Assembly: GCA_023896275.1 (NCBI GenBank)
Contig: MLDA01000007.1
Location: forward strand, 62,001 to 126,000
Length of the DNA stretch: 64,000 nt
Origin: Kocuria rosea subsp. polaris
GTDB lineage: Bacteria; Actinomycetota; Actinomycetes; Actinomycetales; Micrococcaceae
Direction: 5' to 3'
Under the pieces are notes generated by a model, which saw only the letters and a list, made by a program, of their open reading frames with translations, was not told the origin of the DNA and ran no database searches. Every line of letters begins with the position of its first letter. Position 1 is the first letter of the stretch. Below are positions 54,768 through 62,241 of this stretch, in pieces. Made by a program: the position numbers and the translations under genes.

Positions 54768-56339
54768 GTGGCAGCGTTCATTGATCGCGTAGTCCTGCAT
54801 GTGTCCGGAGGCACGGGTGGGCACGGCTGCGTCTCCGTCCATCGTGAGAAGTTCAAGCCCCTCGGCGGGCCCGATGGCGGCAACGGCGGCAACGGCGGAG
54901 ACGTTGTCCTGCGTGTGGATAACCAGACCACCACGCTGCTTGACTACCACCACTTGCCGCACCGCAATGCCAGCAACGGCGAGGGCGGCAAGGGCGACAA
55001 CCGTCCGGGCCGCCACGGCGAGACCCTAGTTCTCTCCGTACCGGAGGGCACGGTCGTCAAGGACCGCGAAGGCAACATCCTGGCCGATCTGGTCGGCGAG
55101 GGTTCGGAATACACCGCGGCCGCCGGCGGCCAGGGCGGGCTCGGCAATGCCGCTCTGGCCTCGCGCAAGCGCAAGGCCCCGGGCTTCGCCCTGCTCGGCA
55201 TCCCCGGCGACGAGCGCGACATCGTGCTCGAGCTCAAGACGGTCGCCGATATCGCTCTCGTGGGCTACCCCTCGGCTGGCAAGTCGAGCCTGATCGCCGC
55301 GATCTCGGCGGCCCGCCCCAAGATCGCCGACTACCCATTTACGACTCTCGTCCCCAACCTCGGGGTCGTAGAGGCGGGGGAGACTCGCTTCACCGTGGCC
55401 GATGTTCCCGGGCTGATCCCTGGCGCTAGCCAGGGTAAGGGGCTCGGCCACGAGTTCCTGCGCCACGTCGAGCGCTGCGCGGCACTCGTGCACGTGCTCG
55501 ACTGCGGCGCGCTGGAATCGGACCGCGACCCGGTCTCCGATCTCGACATCATCGAGGCGGAGCTCGAGCAGTACGAGGTCGACTCGTCCTTCGCCGGTTC
55601 CGACGGCCAGTTGATCCCGCTCAACGAGCGCCCCAAGCTCATTGCATTGAACAAGGTGGACATGCCGGACGGCCAGGACATGGCCGACTTTGTTCGCCCT
55701 GAGCTGGAAAAGCGGGGTTATCGGGTCTTCGAAATTTCGGCGTTGTCGCGTACCGGCCTCCGCGAGCTCTCGTTCGCCATGGCCGAACTAGTCGCAGAAG
55801 CACGGGCCAGAATCGATGCCGCGCCTCCGGTCGTCGAGGCCCCGGTTATCAAACCCCGAGCCGTCAATCAACGCGCGTTCACAATTCGGCGTGAAGAACG
55901 GAATCTCGAGCCGCTCTTCCGTATCATCGGAGAGAAGCCGGTTCGCTGGGTCAAGCAGACGGATTTCCGGAACGACGAGGCAGTGGGTTATCTGGCCGAC
56001 CGTCTCGCCAAGCTTGGCATCGAGGATGAACTGTTCAGGGTGGGTGCTCAGCCGGGTGACGCCGTCGTGATCGGAGACGAGAGCGACAGTGTGATCTTCG
56101 ACTGGGAGCCGACCATGAGCGCCGGTGCCGAGCTTTTGGGTTCGCGCCGAGGTCACGACGTGCGGTTGGAGGAAACCGACCGCCCGACGCGTCAGCAGAA
56201 GCGCGAGGACCACCAGTCCCGCAAGGAGGCCAAGCAGGCCGCCCGCGATGAACTGGAGGCCGAGCGCAAAGCTGGGATCTGGACGGAATCGGTCAACTAC
56301 AAGATGCCCGGCCCTGAAGGAGACAGCGACAAGGGATGA
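54768..56339 (+). CDS. obg: GTPase Obg/CgtA
   Basis: A GTPase of large-subunit assembly and stress control. The 523-residue protein has the glycine-rich Obg fold ([16 protein letters not shown]), the G domain with P-loop GYPSAGKSS (166-174), [16 protein letters not shown] and NKVD, and the C-terminal OCT domain (about 365-445), then an extra charged tail rich in Arg, Lys and Glu ([21 protein letters not shown]). GTG 54768 lies eight bases after GAGGAG. Its stop overlaps proB as ATGA. Confidence 0.97.
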   Translation: MAAFIDRVVLHVSGGTGGHGCVSVHREKFKPLGGPDGGNGGNGGDVVLRVDNQTTTLLDYHHLPHRNASNGEGGKGDNRPGRHGETLVLSVPEGTVVKDREGNILADLVGEGSEYTAAAGGQGGLGNAALASRKRKAPGFALLGIPGDERDIVLELKTVADIALVGYPSAGKSSLIAAISAARPKIADYPFTTLVPNLGVVEAGETRFTVADVPGLIPGASQGKGLGHEFLRHVERCAALVHVLDCGALESDRDPVSDLDIIEAELEQYEVDSSFAGSDGQLIPLNERPKLIALNKVDMPDGQDMADFVRPELEKRGYRVFEISALSRTGLRELSFAMAELVAEARARIDAAPPVVEAPVIKPRAVNQRAFTIRREERNLEPLFRIIGEKPVRWVKQTDFRNDEAVGYLADRLAKLGIEDELFRVGAQPGDAVVIGDESDSVIFDWEPTMSAGAELLGSRRGHDVRLEETDRPTRQQKREDHQSRKEAKQAARDELEAERKAGIWTESVNYKMPGPEGDSDKG

Positions 56340-57499
56340 AGCAACGCCTGAGGATGAAAGAGACTCGCAAACCGTCCGCGGTTCGCGAGCGGTCCGATAT
56401 CACACGCGCAGGACGAATCGTCGTCAAGGTCGGCTCGTCGTCGTTGACCACGGTCGACGGCGGTGTCAGTCAGGACGCCTTGAAGGCGCTCGTCGACACG
56501 TTGGGGCGGGCCCGCACCGCCGGCACGGAGATCATCCTGGTCTCCTCGGGCGCTGTCGCGGCAGGTCTCTCGCCAATGGGCATCCAGCGGCGCCCGCGTG
56601 ACCTCGCTACCCAACAGGCCGCCGCCGCCGTTGGGCAGGGCCACCTCGTAGCCCAATACGTCGACGAGTTCGCTAAGCACGGCGTCACCGTCGGCCAGGT
56701 GCTGCTGACCGCAGAAGATCTTAACCGCCGCGAGCAGTACGGCAACGCGTTCAATACGCTCAACCGCCTGCTCGACCTCGGCGTCCTGCCGATCATCAAC
56801 GAGCACGACACCGTCGCCACCCACGAGATCCGCTTCGGCGACAACGACCGTCTCGCCGCGCTCGTCGCCGACCTCGTCAAGGCCGAGGCCCTCGTGCTGC
56901 TCTCCGACGTCGACGCGGTCTACGACGGGCCGCCGCAGAAGGGGGCCAAGCGCATCAGTCGCGTCGATTCTCCGGCCGATCTCGACGGCGTCGAAATCGG
57001 TGGCACCGGCTCCGGCATCGGCACCGGCGGCATGGCGACCAAGGTCCGCGCCGCGACGATGGCCGCCGAGTCCGGCATACCCGCGCTCGTGACATCAGCC
57101 GCGAACGTCGGGCGTGTGCTCTCCGGAGAAGACGTCGGCACGTGGTTCGCGACCCGTGGTGTGCGCCGCTCGGCGCGCATGCTCTGGCTCGAGCACCTCG
57201 CCGACCCGGACGGTCGCGTGGTCCTCGACTCCGGCGCCGTCAAGGCCATCGCCACCGGCAAGAAGTCGCTCCTGCCGGCAGGCATCACCTCGGTCAGCGG
57301 CGACTTCAACGCCGGTGACGTCGTCGACCTGACGGACAAGCGCGGCAGGATCATCGCCCGTGGCATCGTCAACTACGACAACGACGAGTTGCCGGCCATG
57401 ATCGGCAAGACCACGCGAGAACTCTCGAAGAAGCAGGGCAAGCGCTACGCGCGTTCCGTCGTCCACGTGGACGACATGGTGGTAGTACGCCGCCGCTGA
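56336..57499 (+). CDS. proB: Glutamate 5-kinase
   Basis: First step of proline synthesis: glutamate to glutamyl-5-phosphate. The 387-residue protein has the amino-acid kinase domain ([46 protein letters not shown]) and a C-terminal PUA domain (about 300-380). An extra 25-residue basic N-terminus precedes the kinase fold. ATGA overlap with obg; a later ATG (MKETRK, residue 7) is possible. proA follows 41 bases on. Confidence 0.96.
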   Translation: MKQRLRMKETRKPSAVRERSDITRAGRIVVKVGSSSLTTVDGGVSQDALKALVDTLGRARTAGTEIILVSSGAVAAGLSPMGIQRRPRDLATQQAAAAVGQGHLVAQYVDEFAKHGVTVGQVLLTAEDLNRREQYGNAFNTLNRLLDLGVLPIINEHDTVATHEIRFGDNDRLAALVADLVKAEALVLLSDVDAVYDGPPQKGAKRISRVDSPADLDGVEIGGTGSGIGTGGMATKVRAATMAAESGIPALVTSAANVGRVLSGEDVGTWFATRGVRRSARMLWLEHLADPDGRVVLDSGAVKAIATGKKSLLPAGITSVSGDFNAGDVVDLTDKRGRIIARGIVNYDNDELPAMIGKTTRELSKKQGKRYARSVVHVDDMVVVRRR

Positions 57500-57540
57500 C
57501 GCTCGTCCATTCGAAGCCACATCAACCCTTAGGGGGAGAC

Positions 57541-58827
57541 ATGACCGACACAACAATCGATACTTCCGTCACCGAGGTCGAGGCGGCGATCGCCACCAAG
57601 GCCGATCGCGCCCGTGCGGCCTCCCGTGTCCTGGCCCAGGCCAATCGCGACCACAAGGATCGCGCACTGCGTGCGATCGGCGAGACGCTGGACTCGAACC
57701 GTCCGGCGATCCTCGAGGGAAACAAGAAGGACCTCGACCGCGGCGAGGCCAATGGCACGTCTCAGGCGCTGTTGGACCGGCTGCGCCTGGACGACGAGCG
57801 CATCGACGGCCTGATCTCGGCGCTTGAAGATTTGTGCGGCCTGCCGGACCCCGTTGGCGAGGTGCACCGCGGCCAGACGCTGCCGAACGGGCTTCGCCTG
57901 CGCCAGGTGCACGTGCCTCTCGGCGTCGTCGGCGCGATCTATGAGGCGCGCCCGAATGTGACCGTGGACATCGCCGGCATCGCGCTCAAGAGCGGCAACG
58001 CGGTCCTGCTGCGCGGTGGTTCCGCGGCCGAAGAGAGCAACAAGGTACTCATCCGCCTGATCCGCGAGGCGCTCGAGGGTGTTGACCTGCCCGCCGACGC
58101 CGTCCAGGGCATCGACGAGCTCGGGCGCCCGGGCGCGACCGCTCTGATGGGTGCCCGCGGCAAGGTCGACGTGCTCGTCCCGCGCGGTGGACGCAGCCTC
58201 ATTCAGGCCGTTGTGCAGAACGCGTCAGTACCGGTTATCGAGACCGGTGAGGGCAACGTGCACATCTTCCTCGATGAGTCCGCGCCCGAGGAACTGGCCG
58301 TCCCGATTGTGATCAACGCCAAGACGCACCGCACGTCGGTCTGCAACGCGGCCGAGACGCTGCTCGTGCACAAGGACGCCATCGCGGCTCGTGAGGTCCT
58401 CACCAAGCTGTCCGACGCCGGCGTGCGGCTGCACGTCGACGAGCGGGCGGCGGAGCTGGCCGCTGGTCTGAACACCGTGCCCGCGACGGCTGAGGACTGG
58501 GGCTCGGAGTACCTGGACATGGACATCGCGGTCGCCGTCGTCGACTCGCTCGACGACGCTTTGGATCACATTCGCGAGTACTCCAGCGGCCACACTGAGG
58601 CGATCCTGACGAACAACCTGTCGCATTCAGAGCGTTTCGTCCGCGAGATCGACTCCGCCGCAGTGATCGTCAACGCCTCGACCCGCTTCACCGACGGCGG
58701 CCAATTGGGCCTGGGCGCCGAGGTCGGCATTTCGACGCAGAAGATGCATGCCCGCGGTCCGATGGGCCTGCGCGAGCTGACGACGACGAAGTGGATCATT
58801 CAGGGCGACGGGCAGATCCGCCCGTAG
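57541..58827 (+). CDS. proA: Glutamate-5-semialdehyde dehydrogenase
   Basis: Reduces glutamyl-5-phosphate with NADPH to the semialdehyde, the second step to proline. The 428-residue protein has the aldehyde-dehydrogenase-like fold with catalytic Cys268 in THRTSVCNAAETLLV, PRGGRSLI and the C-terminal FTDGGQLGLGAEVGISTQKMHARGPMGL block. Length is standard. ATG 57541 follows GGGGGAG. It lies with proB in one unit. Confidence 0.97.
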   Translation: MTDTTIDTSVTEVEAAIATKADRARAASRVLAQANRDHKDRALRAIGETLDSNRPAILEGNKKDLDRGEANGTSQALLDRLRLDDERIDGLISALEDLCGLPDPVGEVHRGQTLPNGLRLRQVHVPLGVVGAIYEARPNVTVDIAGIALKSGNAVLLRGGSAAEESNKVLIRLIREALEGVDLPADAVQGIDELGRPGATALMGARGKVDVLVPRGGRSLIQAVVQNASVPVIETGEGNVHIFLDESAPEELAVPIVINAKTHRTSVCNAAETLLVHKDAIAAREVLTKLSDAGVRLHVDERAAELAAGLNTVPATAEDWGSEYLDMDIAVAVVDSLDDALDHIREYSSGHTEAILTNNLSHSERFVREIDSAAVIVNASTRFTDGGQLGLGAEVGISTQKMHARGPMGLRELTTTKWIIQGDGQIRP

Positions 58828-58941
58828 GGACACGCGAGTCATTCGTGGCGTAGCGTTGTCAGTGGGTACCATTAGTGCAGACTACTGACTCCGCCCGGCC
58901 TTAGGGCCGTGGAGGGGGCCGCCGAGAGATAAGGGAGACAC

Positions 58942-59166
58942 ATGCTTGATCAGCTCATCGCCTCTGGCGCTGCGACCGCAGCCGCCGAGGCAGAAAACGC
59001 CGGACAGTACGCGTTGTTGATCGGCGGCAGCATCATGGCAGGTTTCCTCCTGCTGCTCCTGATCACGGTCTCGTTCGCCAATCGCGGCCTGGGCCACGAG
59101 GCTCACGCCGAGACGCATGACCCGCACCGCCAGCACCCGAACAACCACGGTGGGGCAAATCACTAG
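58942..59166 (+). CDS. Small membrane protein, unknown
   Basis: A 74-residue protein with one strong helix (about 22-47, [22 protein letters not shown]) and a histidine-rich tail ([21 protein letters not shown], nine His in the last 25 residues). I do not recognise a named family. The ATG at 58942 has AAGGGAG before it. The His-rich tail could bind metal but may only be compositional. nadD overlaps its end. Confidence 0.75.
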   Translation: MLDQLIASGAATAAAEAENAGQYALLIGGSIMAGFLLLLLITVSFANRGLGHEAHAETHDPHRQHPNNHGGANH

Positions 59167-59782
59167 TTCGAAGACGGCGGGCCGCAAGGTCCGGCTGGGG
59201 GTCATGGGCGGTACGTTCGACCCAATTCACCACGGCCACTTGGTGGCGGCCAGCGAGGTCGCCGCCAAGTTTGGTCTCGATGAGGTGGTCTTCGTGCCCA
59301 CGGGTCAACCGTGGCAGAAGCAGCACAAGAAGGTGTCGCCGTCGGAACACCGGTACCTGATGACGGTCGTCGCGACGGCCTCCAACCCGCGGTTCACCGT
59401 GAGCCGGGTGGACATCGACCGACCGGGAGTGACGTACACGATCGACACCCTGCGCGATCTGCGTAGGCAGCGTCCCGAGGCCGAGTTGTTCTTCATCACG
59501 GGCGCCGACGCCCTGGAACAGATCATGTCCTGGAAGGACGTCGACGAACTTTGGGGGCTGGCGCACTTCGTCGGTGTGACCCGGCCCGGCCACGATCTGC
59601 CGGATCTTGGGCGTCAAGACGTTAGCCTGCTCGAGATTCCGGCGCTGGCGATCTCCTCGACGGATTGCCGCAACCGCGTGAAGGATCATCAGCCCGTTTG
59701 GTACCTGGTACCTGACGGCGTGGTTCAGCACATCGCAAAACACGAATTGTATCTGGAAGCGTCAGATGCCGAGATTGCTTAA
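59150..59782 (+). CDS. nadD: Nicotinate-nucleotide adenylyltransferase
   Basis: Makes nicotinate adenine dinucleotide from nicotinate mononucleotide and ATP on the way to NAD. The protein has the nucleotidyltransferase motif [24 protein letters not shown] and [10 protein letters not shown]. The start is uncertain: GTG 59150 (210 residues) overlaps the small membrane gene by 17 bases and has no good ribosome site; ATG 59117 is the alternative. The frame has no other start close to the first family residues. It lies six bases before an open frame that continues the operon. Confidence 0.92.
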   Translation: MGQITSSKTAGRKVRLGVMGGTFDPIHHGHLVAASEVAAKFGLDEVVFVPTGQPWQKQHKKVSPSEHRYLMTVVATASNPRFTVSRVDIDRPGVTYTIDTLRDLRRQRPEAELFFITGADALEQIMSWKDVDELWGLAHFVGVTRPGHDLPDLGRQDVSLLEIPALAISSTDCRNRVKDHQPVWYLVPDGVVQHIAKHELYLEASDAEIA

Positions 59783-59797
59783 CGGGGAATGGACAGT

Positions 59798-61054
59798 ATG
59801 AGCAACGAAGGAGAGCCCGCCCTCACCAGGCGAGCTCTGCGGGAAAGAAGGCGTGCGCAGGAGGCTGCGAAACGCGCCGCAACTGAGGCCGCCGAGGCTC
59901 GTACCGACGAGCCGGCAGCCGATGCCGACGCGCCCGTACCCCCGTCTGAGCCGGTGACGGCCGCCCCGCAGGCGGAGAAGCAGGACGCCGAGGATGCTAC
60001 CGTTCAGCGCGTCCAGCGGGCCAACCGCAGCCGCCGCGCTGCGGAGGTTCCGGTCGACGCCGTTCCGGAGCGCGGCGAGCGCAGTTCCCTGCAGCGGGCC
60101 CGTGACCGTGAGGCCTTGCGCCGGCGTCGTGCTGCCGAGACTGCGCCAGCCCCATCGCCGGCGCCGGAGGAGGAAGCGGCGCCGCTGACGCGCCGCCAGC
60201 TTCGGTTGCAGGCGCTGGCCGCAGCGAAGGCCGCGTCCGGCCAGAAGGCCGAATCCGCTCCAGGACCTGCAAGCGACGAGTCCGCTCCTGCGGCCCCGCG
60301 GTCCGCAGGATCGCCCGAGGAAGCGGCGAACTTAGATACAGCGCCGCGCCCCGTCGTGCGTCCCGCCACGTCGGCGGCGCGCGCTGCTGCATCTGAGATG
60401 AGCATTGAAGAGGCCCTCGAAGAGCAGAAGAAGGCCATGCCGGACACTGCTGGGCACGACGTCGACGGGCCGGCGACCGTGGCCGACTACCCGACTGACG
60501 ACACTGGCCTGATCGATCTCGAGACCCTCGCCGCGCAGCGTGAGCACGCGGCCCGCGCGGCGATTATCAACCGTCGCATCGCGGAGCGTCGCCGGCTCGA
60601 AGCCGAGCACGTCCAGCGCCTCAACCAGGTCAGCTCGGACCCGTTTACCGGATCGATGAACCAGTTCGTCGGTACGGAGGACGAGCGCCGGCTCGTCAAC
60701 ACGGGCATCTCGGGCCCGCCGACCAGCGGGGTGGAGCTTGACTTCGCCTCTCCGGGAGCGGCCGAGGAGCGCAGCACCGAGGAGGCCGAGCAGCAGGTGG
60801 CCGAAGTGGCCGAAGCCGACTACGGATCGGCTGATACCCCGGACAGCGAACAGTCGGACGGTGAGAGTCGTCCACAGGCGGCCGCCGGCGGGAAGCCGCT
60901 GGCGGCAGTCCAGGCGCAGGGGCTCGACCCGCTCGATGCCGTGACGGCCGGCATCCGCCGGGCCAACCTGTGGTTCTTCGTCTCGTTCGGCGCCCTGGGC
61001 GTCGGCGTGGCCACCTTCATCGCGGGCCTCGTGATGATCATCAACAGCAACTAG
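59798..61054 (+). CDS. Conserved unknown membrane-anchored, mostly disordered protein
   Basis: A 418-residue protein between nadD and rsfS. It is Ala/Glu/Arg-rich and largely disordered, with two related basic motifs (LTRRALRERRRAQ at 9-21 and LTRRQLRLQALAA at 130-142), a central more ordered acidic/helical part (SIEEALEEQKKAMPD... REHAARAAIINRRIAERRRLEAEHVQRL... DPFTGSMNQFVGT) and one C-terminal membrane helix (NLWFFVSFGALGVGVATFIAGLVMII). The tail-anchored form means the bulk lies in the cytoplasm. I do not know the family. ATG 59798 is preferred over 59789 because GGGGA is nine bases before it. Confidence 0.78.
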   Translation: MSNEGEPALTRRALRERRRAQEAAKRAATEAAEARTDEPAADADAPVPPSEPVTAAPQAEKQDAEDATVQRVQRANRSRRAAEVPVDAVPERGERSSLQRARDREALRRRRAAETAPAPSPAPEEEAAPLTRRQLRLQALAAAKAASGQKAESAPGPASDESAPAAPRSAGSPEEAANLDTAPRPVVRPATSAARAAASEMSIEEALEEQKKAMPDTAGHDVDGPATVADYPTDDTGLIDLETLAAQREHAARAAIINRRIAERRRLEAEHVQRLNQVSSDPFTGSMNQFVGTEDERRLVNTGISGPPTSGVELDFASPGAAEERSTEEAEQQVAEVAEADYGSADTPDSEQSDGESRPQAAAGGKPLAAVQAQGLDPLDAVTAGIRRANLWFFVSFGALGVGVATFIAGLVMIINSN

Positions 61055-61077
61055 AGAAGTACCAGCGAGGGAGACCC

Positions 61078-61470
61078 GTGGCGCTCAACGAGCACACTCA
61101 GAACATCATCAACATCGCCGCCAAGGCGGCCGACGACAAGTTGGCCGAGAACCTGGCCGCCATCGACGTCAGCGAACGTCTGGGCATCACCGATGCCTTC
61201 TTCATGGCGTCGGCGGCGACCGAGCGGCAGGTCAACGCCGTCGTGGACGGCATCGAGGACGCGCTGCACGAGCAGCTGGACCTGAAGCCGGCCCGCCGGG
61301 AGGGCCGCGGCCAGGGCCGCTGGGTCCTGCTGGACTACCTCGATGTCGTCATCCACGTCCAGCACAACGAGGACCGTGTCTTCTACGCCCTGGATCGGCT
61401 CTGGAGCGACTGCCCGGCGATCGAGCTGCCATCGTTTGCGAAGCCGGCCGAGGCTGCCTCCGCCGAATAG
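61078..61470 (+). CDS. rsfS: Ribosomal silencing factor
   Basis: Binds L14 of the large subunit and blocks subunit joining in starved cells. The 130-residue protein has the RsfS/Iojap fold with DAFFMASAATERQVNAVVDGIED, EGRGQGRWVLLDYLDVVIHVQ and a C-terminal FYALDRLWSDCPAIEL. GTG 61078 follows GAGGGAG; the frame is open to 60970 inside the previous gene. It is the last gene of the nadD-rsfS set. Confidence 0.96.
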   Translation: MALNEHTQNIINIAAKAADDKLAENLAAIDVSERLGITDAFFMASAATERQVNAVVDGIEDALHEQLDLKPARREGRGQGRWVLLDYLDVVIHVQHNEDRVFYALDRLWSDCPAIELPSFAKPAEAASAE

Positions 61471-61487
61471 GTGGGCGGGACCGTGAT

Positions 61488-61516
61488 TTGTGAGGTTCCG
61501 GTTCCTCTACTATGAT
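61488..61516 (+). promoter_or_regulatory. Promoter of tRNA-Ala
   Basis: TTGTGA (61488-61493), a 17-base spacer and TATGAT (61511-61516) form one of the best consensus promoters in the window, about 45 bases before the tRNA. Confidence 0.65.
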
Positions 61517-61560
61517 GGATGAGTTGCCTCGGACGGTGTCCGTGGCGGCGACTCCACTCT

Positions 61561-61636
61561 GGGGGTATGGCGCAGTTGGTAGCGCGTCTGCATGGCATGC
61601 AGAAGGTCAGGGGTTCGAATCCCCTTACCTCCACCA
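61561..61636 (+). tRNA. tRNA-Ala (GGC anticodon)
   Basis: A 76-base cloverleaf with acceptor GGGGGTA/TACCTCC, anticodon stem TCTGC/GCAGA, loop ATGGCAT (anticodon GGC) and discriminator A. The CCA end is encoded (61634-61636), unlike the other tRNAs here. Confidence 0.96.
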
Positions 61637-61680
61637 GATGTGATGTATCGGGGCATATGTCCCAGATGAGTCACTGAGAA

Positions 61681-61709
61681 CCCTCGGGCCGATGGTCCGG
61701 GGGTTTTCT
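61681..61709 (+). terminator. Terminator of tRNA-Ala
   Basis: A 10-base stem (61681-61690 with 61694-61703, two G-T pairs) with a three-base loop is followed by TTTTCT. Confidence 0.8.
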
Positions 61710-61710
61710 C

Positions 61711-62173
61711 GTGTTCCACCAGTTGTTGCGGTCCGATTCAATGGCGGTGGCGGCAATGTGTGTGACGTAATTGTCCCGTGCATCGCTACATCGTCCTGAG
61801 CGCGCTTGAGGAATCCGTCGGATGTGAGTCCCGCGGTGTGGTCTACTGCTGGCAGCACGGAGGTCGAGTGAGCCGCCTCTACTTGCGTTGTTGCTCCGCT
61901 CGTGTCCGCCTGAATCTGTGGCGGCAGGGCGTTCGTGCCCAAGCGGCCGACATCCTGTCGATCACGCACGCAAACATGGCCCCGCAAGCGACCTCCCGGA
62001 AAAAGCCTGCCAGTGGCCGTGGCGCTTCTGGGGTCACGGCTCTCGGCGGCTGCTGTTGGCGGCTATTCTGTCGGGCCCGGATGCGATGATGGGAGTCATG
62101 AGGCGGGCAATCTGCCCGGTCGCCATGTGGGTTTCGGGTACACCCGAGTGCCAACCGCACACCTCAAAAGTAA
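61711..62173. other. Stretch with no recognisable gene
   Basis: About 460 bases between the tRNA-Ala terminator and the DUF222/HNH promoter. Short open frames exist on both strands but none has a ribosome site, a hydrophobic segment or a family motif. Small hairpins (such as GCGGGC-AATC-TGCCCG near 62104) are present. Confidence 0.6.
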
Positions 62174-62189
62174 TCGAAGCTATCTTCGA
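62174..62189. promoter_or_regulatory. SOS-box-like palindrome
   Basis: TCGAAG-CTAT-CTTCGA is a perfect inverted repeat with the size and outer bases of the actinobacterial LexA box (TCGAAC-N4-GTTCGA); only the innermost pair is changed symmetrically (C to G, G to C). It lies 53 bases before the DUF222/HNH start. Confidence 0.45.
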
Positions 62190-62229
62190 ATTTGAGTACA
62201 AACCCCTTTCGTTCTTCGAACTTCTCGAC

Positions 62230-62235
62230 TAGAAT
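62230..62235 (+). promoter_or_regulatory. -10 box of a leaderless promoter
   Basis: TAGAAT ends seven bases before the ATG at 62242 and no Shine-Dalgarno site is present, so the message should begin at the start codon. The -35 region (around 62207) is poor. Confidence 0.5.
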
Positions 62236-62241
62236 TGGGCT

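Noticed and set aside
61778-62089. 103-codon plus frame and overlapping minus frames in the gap after tRNA-Ala
   Set aside because: Cys/Arg-rich random composition, no ribosome site, and several conflicting frames of like length.
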